From the NCBI GenBank assembly GCA_963775625.1, contig CAVZJM010000016.1:124001-188000 (forward strand): a stretch of 64,000 bases of DNA, written 5' to 3'. The notes beneath the pieces were generated by a model. It was given only the letters and a program-made list of their open reading frames with translations. It had not been told where the DNA came from and made no database searches. Made by a program: the position numbers and the translations under genes. Shown piece by piece: positions 41,390 to 50,205 of this stretch; the first letter of the stretch is position 1; each line of letters opens with the position of its first letter. This DNA comes from JAIBJN01 sp963775625. Its GTDB lineage: Bacteria > Actinomycetota > Thermoleophilia > Gaiellales > Gaiellaceae.

Positions 41390-42592
41390 GTGGCGGTCGA
41401 GCCGGAGCTTCGGCGCTGGGACGAGCTGTTCGCCGCGCGCACGCGCGGCGGGGCAGGGGAGGGCCTGCTCGAGATCCTCGCGCTCGCCGGCGCGGAGGAC
41501 GTGATCTCGTTCGCCGGCGGCTTCCCGGACCCGGCGACGTTCCCGGGTGCCGCGGTCGCCGAGATCCTGCGGGAGCTGGCCGAGCGCGGCGACGCCTCGC
41601 CGTTCCAGTACGCGCCCACCAACGGGCTCCCCGGGCCCAGGGACTATGTCGCCGATCGGATCGAGCGCGAGGGCCCGCGTCCCGCGGAGGGCGAGCTGAT
41701 GCTGACGAGCGGCGCGATCGAGGCGCTGGAGCTCCTCGGCAAGGCGCTCGTCGACAAGGGCGACAGGGTGCTCGTGGAGGCGCCGACGTACCTCGGCGCG
41801 ATCATGGCCTTCCAGAGCTTCGAGGCCGAGGTCGAGGGAGTCCCGGTCGACGAGCACGGCCTCGCGGTGGACGAGCTCGAGCGGATGCTCGCCGCCGGGG
41901 TCGCGCCCAAGCTCCTCTACACGATCCCCGACTTCCAGAATCCGGCCGGCGTGACGCTCTCGGCCGAGCGGCGGGAGGCGCTGGTCGAGCTCGCCCGCCG
42001 GCACGGGCTGCTCGTGATCGAGGACCTCGCCTACCGCGAGCTCCGCTACGAGGGCGAGGCCCCGCCGACGCTCCTGAGCCTCGGGCCCGATGTAGTCCTC
42101 CAGGCGGGAACGTTCTCGAAAACGTTTTTCCCGGGCGTGCGCCTCGGCTGGGCGGCCGGCCCTGCCGAGCTCGTCTCCAAGCTCGTCTGGGCGAAGCAGA
42201 ACACCGACCAGTGCGCCGGCGCGCTCGGCCAGCGGCTGCTCGAGGAGTACGGCCGGCGCGGCCTCCTCGACGAGCAGATCGACCGCGCCCGCGAGATCTA
42301 CCGCTCCCGTCGAGATGCCGCGATGAGCGCCCTCGAGCGCCACGTCGGCGACCGAGCGACGTGGACGCAGCCCGCCGGCGGCTTCTTCACCTGGCTCGAG
42401 CTCGCCGAGGGCCGGGGCAGCGACGTGGCTCGACGCGCGCTCGACGCGGGCGTGGCCGTGGTGCCCGGCGCTCCCTTCTTCACGGCCGGCGGCGGCGAGC
42501 GCAACTTCCGCATCTCCTACAGCCAGGCCACGGTGGAACGGCTCGAGGAAGGCATCGCCCTGCTCGGCCCGATTCTCAGGGCACGGGCCTGA
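41390..42592 (+). CDS. PLP-dependent aminotransferase (class I/II, LysN/Aro8-like)
   Basis: 400 aa, GTG start. ISFAGGFPDPATFP and FQYAPTNGLPGPRDYVADRI mark the N-terminus; YTIPDFQNPAGVTLSAERREALVELARRHGLLVIEDLAYRELRY is the cofactor Asp/Tyr region; TFSKTFFPGVRLGW carries the Schiff-base lysine; NFRISYS holds the carboxylate-binding Arg. The layout matches 2-aminoadipate/aromatic/branched-chain aminotransferases related to MocR domains; the substrate is uncertain. Convergent with the GNAT gene (17-base overlap). Confidence 0.9.
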   Translation: MAVEPELRRWDELFAARTRGGAGEGLLEILALAGAEDVISFAGGFPDPATFPGAAVAEILRELAERGDASPFQYAPTNGLPGPRDYVADRIEREGPRPAEGELMLTSGAIEALELLGKALVDKGDRVLVEAPTYLGAIMAFQSFEAEVEGVPVDEHGLAVDELERMLAAGVAPKLLYTIPDFQNPAGVTLSAERREALVELARRHGLLVIEDLAYRELRYEGEAPPTLLSLGPDVVLQAGTFSKTFFPGVRLGWAAGPAELVSKLVWAKQNTDQCAGALGQRLLEEYGRRGLLDEQIDRAREIYRSRRDAAMSALERHVGDRATWTQPAGGFFTWLELAEGRGSDVARRALDAGVAVVPGAPFFTAGGGERNFRISYSQATVERLEEGIALLGPILRARA

Positions 42593-43040
42593 CGAGGATC
42601 ACGGCCCGGTCGTTCCACGACTCGAGCGCGAGCTCGCGCAGGGCGACGAAGCCGAGGGCCCCGTAGAAGGCGCGCGTGTCGGCGTAGTTGTCGGTCTCCC
42701 GATCCTCTGGCTCGGACTCCGCCAGCGTCAGGACCGAGAGAAGCTCCACGCCGTCCTGCGCGAGCTCGTCGACCGCGCGCTCGATCAGCTTCCGTCCGAG
42801 CCCGTGCCGACGGCGGTCGGCGCGCACCGCCATCCAGGTGATCTCGGCGCTGCGCGGTTCGTGGCGCGCGAGGGTGAGGAAGCCGACGACCTCGCCTTCC
42901 TGGACGGCGACGAGCCCGCCCTGCGTCCTCACGGCACGGGCGCACTCGGCCCTCCCGCCTTCGTCGCCGAAGTGGTACGGCAGGGTCAGGACGATGCGGT
43001 CGCACGCCTCGGCGTCGGCAGGAGCGAGCGGCCTGATCAC
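42576..43040 (-). CDS. GNAT-family N-acetyltransferase
   Basis: 154 aa. IRPLAPADAEACDRIVLTLPYHFGDEGG, LVAVQEGEVVGFLTLARH, EITWMAVRADRRRHGLGRKLIERAVDEL (acetyl-CoA loop RRRHGLG) and TRAFYGALGFVALRELALESW show a complete fold. It overlaps the upstream lipoprotein gene by four bases, so both are probably co-transcribed. Substrate unknown. Confidence 0.88.
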   Translation of the reverse strand: MIRPLAPADAEACDRIVLTLPYHFGDEGGRAECARAVRTQGGLVAVQEGEVVGFLTLARHEPRSAEITWMAVRADRRRHGLGRKLIERAVDELAQDGVELLSVLTLAESEPEDRETDNYADTRAFYGALGFVALRELALESWNDRAVILVRPVP

Positions 43041-43459
43041 GCGTCCTCGATCAGCTGGAGCTCGTCGGCGCAGTCCGTGTCGGGCTCAGCCCGGCACGCT
43101 TCCGCCCGTTCGTCTTCCCAGATGGCGGCGAAGGCCCGGTAGCCCTCCCGTCCGAGCTCGACGAGGATCCCGTCGGAGCGTGGCTCCCGCGAGACGACCT
43201 CCCAGCCCGCCGCGCGGGCGGCGTCCTCGAGTGCGTCGGCCCGCTCGTCCTCCGGCAGGGCGGAGACGAAGAAGACCCGCGCGCACGAGGGGTTGCCGGC
43301 GATCCCAGGGCACGATCCCTCGCGGGTCTCGAGGAGCTCGCTGCCGGGGGGGACGAGCTCCTCGCCGAGCTCGCCCAGGCGCTCGGTCGCCGGCGGATCC
43401 GCCGAGCAGGCGGCCGCGAGCAGGGCGGCGACCAGGGCGAGGGCGGCGAGTCGCACCAT
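43037..43459 (-). CDS. Putative small lipoprotein
   Basis: 140 aa from ATG 43459: the signal VRLAALALVAALLAAACSADPP ends in a lipobox-like AAAC. The mature domain has an alpha/beta look (LGELGEELVPPGSELLETREGSCPGIAGNPSCARVFFVSALPEDERADALEDAARAAGWEVV) with four later cysteines able to form two disulfides. No family recognised. A longer frame to 43534 exists but would bury the signal peptide. Translationally coupled to the GNAT gene. Confidence 0.65.
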   Translation of the reverse strand: MVRLAALALVAALLAAACSADPPATERLGELGEELVPPGSELLETREGSCPGIAGNPSCARVFFVSALPEDERADALEDAARAAGWEVVSREPRSDGILVELGREGYRAFAAIWEDERAEACRAEPDTDCADELQLIEDA

Positions 43460-43496
43460 CTCGATGCGAATCGTGCCCGCTACGCGGGTGTCGATG

Positions 43497-44465
43497 CTAC
43501 TCGACGCCGACGGGCGCGCGGCGCGCGCGGGCAAAGCTTCCCCGCGTGGCTCCGCTCGCGCGGGCGAAGCTCCAGCTCGCCCGCTCGTCCACCGCGAGGA
43601 CGACCGGCCCGTGGACGATCAGCGACTCGCCGGCCTGCTCCTTGAGCAGGTCGGAGAAGAACCCCTCGACGAGCCACTCGCGGCCCGGCGCGACGGTTGT
43701 GCGGATCCGGATGCGCGTGAGGGTGGCCGAGAGCTCGTCGACCTGCTCGACCCACGGCCTGCGCACGAGCGTCGTCGGGCCGACCGGCAGGATCGAGGAC
43801 ACCTCCTGGACGAGCTGCTCGCCCTCGTCGCGCTTGCTGACGAAGAGCTCGATGGCGAGCTCCTTCACGCCCCGCGGCAGCACGCGGACGGCCTGGATCT
43901 GCGAGTTGTGGATGTGGATGACCTCGCCGGTGACCGAGCGCAGGCGCGTATGCCGGAGGGACACGTCCTCGACGACGCCCTGGAGCTCGAGCCCCGCCTG
44001 CACGGCGACCGTGTCGCCGACCGAGAACCAGCGCTCTACGAACATGGTCAGACCGGCGATGACGTCGGCCAGGATCCTCTGCGTCGCGAAGCCCGCCACG
44101 ATGACCAGGAACGAGGCGCCCGCGATGGCCGTCAGGCGGTCGACGCCGCCGATGAGCTGGCCGATGGAGAGGATGATGGCCGCGCCGAAGGCGACGTAGA
44201 TGATCGCGGCCCTGATGATCGAGACGAGCGTCTCGCGCCGCTTCAGGTTGACCATCTTGCCGGTCGCCTCGAGGTCGCCGTCGCTGTGCCTGCCGTCGTG
44301 CCAGGCGAGCACGCGCAGCGCCACCCAGCCGCTCGAGCGGGCGACGAGCCAGGCCAGCCCGAAGAGGCCGGCGATGACGAGGATCGCCCCGAACGGCGGG
44401 TAGACGGGAGTCCTCGAGTTGAGAAGGTCGATGAGTGGATCGAGCACGATGAGCCTCGTTCCCAC
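43497..44465 (-). CDS. MscS-family mechanosensitive channel
   Basis: 322 aa. Three hydrophobic spans (FGAILVIAGLFGLAWLVARS, RAAIIYVAFGAAIILSIGQLIGG and the pore helix region TAIAGASFLVIVAGFATQRILADVIAGLTMFVERWFSVGD) lead into the MscS beta domain (VVEDVSLRHTRLRSVTGEVIHIHNSQI) and a C-terminal alpha/beta domain. The pore-helix/beta-domain junction is diagnostic. The C-terminal tail is Arg-rich. Probably opens under hypo-osmotic stress. Confidence 0.9.
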   Translation of the reverse strand: MGTRLIVLDPLIDLLNSRTPVYPPFGAILVIAGLFGLAWLVARSSGWVALRVLAWHDGRHSDGDLEATGKMVNLKRRETLVSIIRAAIIYVAFGAAIILSIGQLIGGVDRLTAIAGASFLVIVAGFATQRILADVIAGLTMFVERWFSVGDTVAVQAGLELQGVVEDVSLRHTRLRSVTGEVIHIHNSQIQAVRVLPRGVKELAIELFVSKRDEGEQLVQEVSSILPVGPTTLVRRPWVEQVDELSATLTRIRIRTTVAPGREWLVEGFFSDLLKEQAGESLIVHGPVVLAVDERASWSFARASGATRGSFARARRAPVGVE

Positions 44466-44529
44466 CGTAACGACGCGCGCGAGGGAGGCCCGCAGGCCGG
44501 CTCGGCTCTAACGTTTTCCTAACCTCCGG

Positions 44530-45321
44530 CTAGGCCGTGCCGCAGATGTCCGTGCCCGGGCAGCGGGCCAGCACGCGGACGCTCGGAATCGCGCCCTCAC
44601 GTCGCAGCTGGATGAGGGCCGACGACGCATTGTTCTCGTAGTCGCCCTCCTCCAGCGCTCGCTCCGGGTTCGCCCGCTGGACCAGGACGTAGCGCCCGGC
44701 GGGAACGTTCGTCACGTCGACGAAGCGGCCGTCGCGGCCCGGTGCGCTTCGCATGCCGTAGCCGGGTGAGATTCCCTCGCGCACCGTGAGGACGCCCGGT
44801 TGGGCGCTGCCGCACCCGTCGGTCCAGATCGGGCGCTCCGGCTCGCCGTCGGCGCGAGCCTCGCGGTCGACCTCGAAGCGGTCGCCGAGGCAGATGCCTG
44901 CGGCTTCGCCGGGCTTGACGAGCATCCCGTCCACCACGCTCCGGAGCTCGACGGTGGCGAAGCCGGGCAGCTGCCAGCGGCCCGCGGTCTCGGACTCGAC
45001 GTACCGAAGCTCCCCGGGCAGGGGACGGACTCGTGCCGTGCCGTCGGTGCGGCGCACGAGCTGGCGCACGCTCATTGTCGGCGTCTCGCGATTCGGGCGC
45101 TCGCCTTCGATCAGGAGCGGGCCGAGCCCGATGTTGGCGACCGTCGAGGCGAAGACGAGACGGTAGCTGTCCCCGTCCTCGACGATCTCGAGGTTCGCCG
45201 GCACGGCCTGTCGGAGGTCCGGGAGGAGCTCGTCCGGGTCGTCGTCGCGGACCAGGAGCAGGCCGGCGACCCCCAGGGCGACGCCGACGAGGGAGACGAC
45301 GAGGACGGCAATCCAGCGCAT
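44530..45321 (-). CDS. Exported lysyl-oxidase-like/CARDB-type protein
   Basis: 263 aa. An N-terminal membrane anchor (WIAVLVVSLVGVALGVAGLLLV) is followed by a beta-rich extracytoplasmic domain: LVFASTVANIGLGPLLIEGER, CGSAQPGVLTVREGISPGYG, VDVTNVPAGRYVLVQRANPERALEEGDYENNASSALI. The final segment matches the C-terminus of bacterial lysyl-oxidase-like proteins, but the copper-binding HxHxH motif is not present, so oxidase activity is doubtful. Four to six cysteines suggest disulfides. Confidence 0.55.
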   Translation of the reverse strand: MRWIAVLVVSLVGVALGVAGLLLVRDDDPDELLPDLRQAVPANLEIVEDGDSYRLVFASTVANIGLGPLLIEGERPNRETPTMSVRQLVRRTDGTARVRPLPGELRYVESETAGRWQLPGFATVELRSVVDGMLVKPGEAAGICLGDRFEVDREARADGEPERPIWTDGCGSAQPGVLTVREGISPGYGMRSAPGRDGRFVDVTNVPAGRYVLVQRANPERALEEGDYENNASSALIQLRREGAIPSVRVLARCPGTDICGTA

Positions 45322-45369
45322 GCTCTCACCGGTTGTCTACACGACCGGCGCCGGCGCGGGTGTCTCGAG

Positions 45370-46113
45370 CTAGGGTCGGCCGCCGCCGGGCAGCCCCGGC
45401 TGCTGGGGGATGGGGCCGCTGGGAAGCGCGGGGCCGGGCACCCGGTCATCGGGCGGCAATGCGGGAACCGGGAACGTCGGCACCGGAGCCGACCGAGGCG
45501 GGGCGGGCTCGGAAGGAGGCGCGGGCGGCGGCGCCGGTCGGACCGCCGGGCCTCCCGTCCCCCGAGCGCCCGGCTTCTTCGTGGGCGAGGGATTGGAGAC
45601 CAGGGTTCCGCCGTCCCCGGACGCCGGTCCGGCGGCGGGCGGTGTGGCCGCGCCGCGAATGGTGTTCTCGGGCTCGGGTCGGATCTGCTGCTCGGGGGTG
45701 AGGTCGATCGCTGCGGCGACGGCCGTCCGCCCGAAGGCCTCCGAGGCGTTGGCGGCCGGGAACGCGAACGGCCCCGCGTCGGCGCCGAACACCCGCAGCC
45801 AGAGGTAGATCGTGAGCACCGTTCCGGCCGCGAGGAGCGCGAGGTTTGCGCCGGCGAAGAGCTGGGGGCGGACGCTCTCGGCCCTCGCCATCGGGGCGAG
45901 GCCCGGCCCCCCAGCAAGCGCCGGGACGATCGCGACGGTCGTGGGCAGCGCCCGGACGGCCGCCGGGACCGGCTCGACGGCCCTGGGCGAGGGAGGATCG
46001 AGCGCGTTCGCCTCGAGCGCGCAGTCCACCCGATCGAAGCCGAGCGGGAGCCCGGGCACCATGACCTGGAAGCCCAGCGGATCGAACTGGCGGCCGCATA
46101 TCCGACAGTCCAT
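45370..46113 (-). CDS. Zinc-ribbon, single-span membrane protein with Pro-rich tail
   Basis: 247 aa. It begins with a half zinc finger MDCRICGRQFDPLGFQVMVPG and a further Cys at about 31, has a membrane helix (LFAGANLALLAAGTVLTIYLWLRVFG, about 85-110) and a C-terminal extracytoplasmic half rich in Pro, Ala and Gly (PAPPPAPPSEPAPPRSAPVP). No enzymatic domain. Resembles uncharacterised actinobacterial membrane proteins with an N-terminal ribbon. Low-complexity composition limits the call. Confidence 0.6.
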   Translation of the reverse strand: MDCRICGRQFDPLGFQVMVPGLPLGFDRVDCALEANALDPPSPRAVEPVPAAVRALPTTVAIVPALAGGPGLAPMARAESVRPQLFAGANLALLAAGTVLTIYLWLRVFGADAGPFAFPAANASEAFGRTAVAAAIDLTPEQQIRPEPENTIRGAATPPAAGPASGDGGTLVSNPSPTKKPGARGTGGPAVRPAPPPAPPSEPAPPRSAPVPTFPVPALPPDDRVPGPALPSGPIPQQPGLPGGGRP

Positions 46114-46166
46114 CGAGTTCCTTATATCAGGCCGAGCGCCGACTTTCTGGACCGAATTTCGAGCCC

Positions 46167-47784
46167 CTACGCCAACGCGACGCGGTTCTTGCCGGCCGCC
46201 TTGGCCCGGTAGAGGGCGCCGTCGGCCGCCGACAGGAGCTCCTCGGCGCTTCGCGCGGCCGGAAACGAAGCCACACCGAAGCTCGCCGTCACGGGCGGCC
46301 GGTCTCCCCCGATCTCGGGCAGGCGCAGGCGGAGGAGCGCGTTCTGGAGCCGCCGGGCGAGCTGCTCGGCCCCGTCCAGGCCGGTCTCGGGAAGGAGAAC
46401 GGCGAACTCCTCGCCGCCGTAGCGCACGGGCAGGTCGAAGTCGCGGACGTTCTCGCGCAGGACGTCGGAGAAGCGGCGGAGCACCTCGTCTCCTGCCTGG
46501 TGGCCGTACTGGTCGTTGATCAGCTTGAAGTCGTCGAGGTCGGCGAGGACGAGCGCCAGCGGGTCGCCGAAGCGCTCCGCGCGGCGAACCTCGACCGCGA
46601 GCGTCTCCGTGAAGCGGCGACGGTTGGCGAGCTGGGTGAGCTCGTCGGTGATCGCCTGGCGCTTGACGGTGCGGTGAAGCCGCTCGTTCTCGATGGCGAT
46701 CGAAGCCTGGGCCGCCAGCCAGTGCGCGAGCTGCTCGGACTCGTCGTCGAACGTGCCGTCACGCGGCGGGTAGAGCAGAAGGCGGCCGATGCCGTCCTGG
46801 TCGGTCCCGAGCATGAGCGTGAGCGGCGCGCCGCCCTCCTCCGGGCGTCCGGCCCGCACGACCTCGGTTCCGCCGCTGACGAGGCGCGCGCCGGCGGCCC
46901 CGGTCGCCTCGATCGCGCTCTGGAGGATCACGGGGAGGAGCGCCTCCGGATCGTGGGTGGCGGCCAGCGCCTCGCCCACGAGCGCGACGGCCTCCCTCAC
47001 CCGCTGCTCGTCCCCGCCGCGCCGGACGTCGCTCGAGCGCCGGCGCTGGTCGTCCTCCTCGGCAGCCTGTGCTTCGGCTGCGCGGCGCCGCTGGGCCGCC
47101 CAGGCGATCGTCCCGGCGGCGAGGAGGGCGAGCCCGACCGTGGCGAGGGACGCAAGGAGCGCCCGGCGCTGGGTCCTCTCCACGGCGGCGGCCACGGGCG
47201 CTTCCGACGACAGCGCGGCGAGGCTAACGCCCGTGTCCTCGAGGAGCGGCGTCGAGACGAAGCGGTACGTCTCGTCTCCCTGCTCGGTCGAGCCCTGCTC
47301 CCCGGCCGGCAACGTCGCGCTCGGCTCCAGCGTTCCCGAGGCCGCGAGCGTCCGCCCCTCCTCGGCGATCGCGAGGACGTCGGTGTCGAGCTGCGCGGTG
47401 GAGCCTGCGAGGCGATCCGCGAGCGCGTCGTCGAGCGGGACGCCCACGACCACGCGCCCGACGATCTCGCCCTTGTCGATCACGTCCGACGGCTCTGCTC
47501 GCCGGCCACGAGTCCTCGCCGGCGAGCAGCCGGCCCGCGGCGAGGAGCCCGATGTCTCCCTCGTCTTCGGCGATCTGCTGCAGCGCCTCCTGGTCCTGCT
47601 CGGCGAGCGCGCGCTGGACCTCAGGGGTGGCGGCGATTCGCTTGGCCTCCACCTCGGCGTCCTCGAGCGCGTCGCGGAACTCCTCGCGGCCGAACCGCAG
47701 GTTCGCGGCCAGGCGCGTGTCTACGGTGTCCCGCTCCTGGCTCTCGGCGATCTCGCCGGCGACCCACGTCGCGACGATGACCAC
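46167..47784 (-). CDS. Membrane diguanylate cyclase (sensor-GAF-GGDEF), with one frameshift
   Basis: The C-terminal frame (stop 46167) has a membrane span (ALLASLATVGLALLAAGTIAWAA), a GAF-like domain, then a GGDEF domain with RYGGEEFAVLLPET and an upstream RDFD inhibitory-site motif five residues before GGEEF, so cyclase activity and product inhibition are expected. The sensor N-terminus (ESQERDTVDTRLAANLRFGREEF) is in another frame. Removing one base near 47494-47504 joins them. The open frame continues upstream of GTG 47784 through a second membrane helix to about 47846, but no ATG or GTG start is visible there. Confidence 0.8.
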
Positions 47785-47890
47785 GATCGCTGCCAGAAGC
47801 AGCGCCCAGAGCGCCAGAGCGAGCCGACCGCGGGCCGCTCGCGGTGCAATTCTCGCCAGCGTTGCCGTCGTTTCTCCTTCCCTGGAGAGT

Positions 47891-48829
47891 TTAGAACGTC
47901 GACTCGCGGATATTCGCCGCGATGAGCAGAAGGATGAATGCCGAGAGCGCGAGCCGGTAGATGACGAAGATCGTGTAGTTGTGCCGCCGGACGTAGCCGA
48001 GCAGGGCCCAGATGGCGAGGAGGCCGCTCGCGGCCGAGGCGATCATGCCGACGATGAACGGCCCGGCCGAGCCCGGGGGGAGGTCGCCGAGGAGCACCTC
48101 GTTGACTCCCTCCCAGAGCGAGGCGCCGAACACGATCGGGATGAGGAGGAGGAAGGAGATGCGCGCCGCCGAGTCCCGGTCGAGGCCGAGGAAGCGCCCC
48201 GCGGTGATCGTGACGCCGGAGCGCGAGACACCGGGCATGAGCGCCAGGCTCTGCGCCAAGCCGACGGCGACCGCCGTTCCCAGGCCCAGGTCGCTCATCT
48301 GCTTCCGGGGGGGCGTGCGGTCGGCGAACCAGAGGAGGACGCCGAAGACGGCAAGGAAGATGGCGATCTGCCAGGGCTCGCCCAGGTGGTCGGCGATGAG
48401 GCTCTCTCCGAGCGCGCCGATGAGCGCGGCGGGGATGGTGGCGACGGCGACGAACCACGCGATGCGCTCGTCCGGCGTGCCGATGCGGCGCCTGCGGACG
48501 CTGCCGAGCCAGGCCGCGATCAGCCGCTTGACGTCGGTCCAGAAGTAGGACACGACCGCGACCAGCGTGCCGACGTGCAGCGCCACGTCGAACGTCTGAT
48601 TGAAGTCGTCGTTCTGCTCGAGGTAGTCCCAGCCGAAGAGCCACGGCACGAGAATGAGATGGCCGGAGGAGGAGATGGGCAGGAGCTCGGTCGCCCCCTG
48701 GACGATCCCCAGCGCCAGCGCCTGCCAGTTGGGGAGCGCTCCGGGCTCCTCCCCAACCTGGCCGAGCGTCAGGCCGACGGCGACGAGCAGCGCCCCGCCG
48801 GCGACGACAAGGATGCCGGCGCGACTCAT
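47891..48829 (-). CDS. uppP: Undecaprenyl-diphosphate phosphatase
   Basis: 312 aa from ATG 48829. The active-site motifs GATELLPISSSGHLIL and PGVSRSGVTITAGRFLGLDRDSAARISFLL are textbook UppP/BacA. About eight transmembrane helices. Recycles the lipid carrier for cell-wall synthesis; overexpression gives bacitracin resistance. Divergent from the cytochrome c gene with 22 bp between starts. Confidence 0.96.
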   Translation of the reverse strand: MSRAGILVVAGGALLVAVGLTLGQVGEEPGALPNWQALALGIVQGATELLPISSSGHLILVPWLFGWDYLEQNDDFNQTFDVALHVGTLVAVVSYFWTDVKRLIAAWLGSVRRRRIGTPDERIAWFVAVATIPAALIGALGESLIADHLGEPWQIAIFLAVFGVLLWFADRTPPRKQMSDLGLGTAVAVGLAQSLALMPGVSRSGVTITAGRFLGLDRDSAARISFLLLIPIVFGASLWEGVNEVLLGDLPPGSAGPFIVGMIASAASGLLAIWALLGYVRRHNYTIFVIYRLALSAFILLLIAANIRESTF

Positions 48830-48851
48830 GGACGGGTTATCGTAGGCGCCG

Positions 48852-49340
48852 GTGAGCCGAAACGACGTCATCCTCGGGGTCGCCGCGCTCGTCCTCGTCG
48901 TCTTCAGCCTCGTCGTCTCGATCGTGATCCCGCGGCGCGATCCGGGCTTCCCCGGACGCAACATCGGCGTCTTCACCGCGGTCGCCGTCACGCTCGTGGT
49001 GGTCATGCTCGCGACCGTCGAGATCGTCGGCGAGGGCCACGAGGCCGAGGGAGCGGAGGAGGGCAGTGAGAGCGAGCCTGCCGAGCCTGCCGGGGGCGGC
49101 GAAGGTGACGCGGCCGCCGGCGAAGCGGTCTTCGTCGCCAACTGCGGCAGCTGTCACACGCTCGAGGAAGCCGGCACGAGCGGTACGGTGGGCCCGAATC
49201 TCGACGACTCCACCCTTGACCTCGACGGAGTCGTGGCGCAGGTGACGAACGGCGGCGGCGCCATGCCTCCCTTCGGCGGCCAGCTCTCCGAGGAGGAGAT
49301 TCAGCACGTGGCAGCGTTCGTCGTCGCCTCGCAGGGGTAG
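48852..49340 (+). CDS. Membrane-anchored class I c-type cytochrome
   Basis: 162 aa, GTG start. Two N-terminal membrane helices (VILGVAALVLVVFSLVVSIVI and IGVFTAVAVTLVVVMLATVEIV), an acidic linker (EGAEEGSESEPAEPAGGGEG), then a small heme domain with CGSCH and the distal AMPPFGGQLSEEEIQHVAAFV, whose Met is the likely sixth ligand. Faces outside the membrane. Resembles cytochrome subunits of alternative complex III or terminal oxidases, but no partner genes are in the window. Confidence 0.88.
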   Translation: MSRNDVILGVAALVLVVFSLVVSIVIPRRDPGFPGRNIGVFTAVAVTLVVVMLATVEIVGEGHEAEGAEEGSESEPAEPAGGGEGDAAAGEAVFVANCGSCHTLEEAGTSGTVGPNLDDSTLDLDGVVAQVTNGGGAMPPFGGQLSEEEIQHVAAFVVASQG

Positions 49341-49414
49341 GGACGCCGCCAGCCTGCCCTGGAAGTGGCCGCCGGTCGCACGATAGGCTTCACGCTCCCC
49401 CGGAAGGAGTTCTT

Positions 49415-49996
49415 ATGATCGGTTCCGTCAGCCGCGCCGGCGAAAGGCGCGCAACCTTTCTCGGCCTTGGCATTTGCCTCGTCGTCGTCATCGCCCTTGT
49501 CGTCGTCGGGCGCGCTTCCGCGCACCCGGACGTCATCGACTTCAGGCAGACATGCTCGGGCCATCGGGCTGACGGGCACCAGCACGCCGACACGATCTAC
49601 GGCTCGAGGATCTGCGCGGACACGGCGGACACCTTCCGGGGGCTGTACGGCCCCGACCGCATCTACGGATACCTCGGCGACGACAAGCTCTTGAAGGGCT
49701 CGAAAGGCGCCGATCGCGTGTTCGGCGGCCTCGGTGACGACTGGATCGAGGGCTCGGACGGGACGGACCGGCTCGATGGCGGCCGTGGCTCAGACCATAT
49801 CGAGGGGGGTCTCGACGGCGACCAGATCCACGGCCGGAGCGGGGAGGACAAGATCTTCGGGCAGGAAGGGGACGACGTCATTCGCGGGGGCGGCAGGGCC
49901 GACGTCATCGACTGCGGCGACGGCGTCGACGAGGCCTGGGGCGGCACCGGCAACGACACCTTCGTCAACTGTGAGGTCAGCCACCAGAGGCGGTGA
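49415..49996 (+). CDS. Secreted RTX-like calcium-binding repeat protein
   Basis: 193 aa. A hydrophobic signal (FLGLGICLVVVIALVVVGRASA) precedes tandem nonapeptide-like units of the GGxGxDxUx type: GSKGADRVFGGLGDDWIEGSDGTDRLDGGRGSDHIEGGLDGDQIHG and following. About eight repeats fold as a calcium-binding beta-roll. Two cysteines near each end of the repeat region (TCSGH..., IDCGD..., NCEV) may cap it. No type I secretion genes are nearby, so export is probably Sec-dependent. Confidence 0.82.
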   Translation: MIGSVSRAGERRATFLGLGICLVVVIALVVVGRASAHPDVIDFRQTCSGHRADGHQHADTIYGSRICADTADTFRGLYGPDRIYGYLGDDKLLKGSKGADRVFGGLGDDWIEGSDGTDRLDGGRGSDHIEGGLDGDQIHGRSGEDKIFGQEGDDVIRGGGRADVIDCGDGVDEAWGGTGNDTFVNCEVSHQRR

Positions 49997-50051
49997 CCGT
50001 CGAGTCTCGAGGGGGGTCGGCACGCGCTCACGCCGGCTCTCGGGGGCCGTA

Positions 50052-50069
50052 ATCCCTTTATCCAAGGGA
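50052..50069 (-). terminator. Weak hairpin downstream of tRNA-Ser
   Basis: TCCCTT-GGATA-AAGGGA on the minus strand, 9 bases past the tRNA end; no clear T-tract. Possibly a terminator or processing hairpin. Confidence 0.35.
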
Positions 50070-50077
50070 AGTTGAGG

Positions 50078-50166
50078 CGGAGAGGGCGGGATTTGAACCC
50101 GCGACCCAGCTTTCACCGGGTACGCGATTTCCAGTCGCGCTCCTTAGGCCACTCGGACACCTCTCC
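50078..50166 (-). tRNA. tRNA-Ser (anticodon GGA)
   Basis: On the minus strand: acceptor GGAGAGG/CCTCTCC, D arm with GTCCGAGTGGCCTAAGGAG, anticodon stem-loop GCGCGACTGGAAATCGCG with GGA, a long variable arm (TACCCGGTGAAAGCTGGGT, class II) and T arm GCGGGTTCAAATCCCGC. About 89 nt; CCA is not encoded. Confidence 0.97.
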
Positions 50167-50205
50167 GCGGCTGCCCCATCGTATCCGCCGTTCTACGCTT
50201 GGGCG

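Noticed and set aside
44530..45321. Functional lysyl oxidase
   Set aside because: The copper-binding HxHxH motif is not seen; only the C-terminal fold signature matches, so the call is kept as lysyl-oxidase-like.
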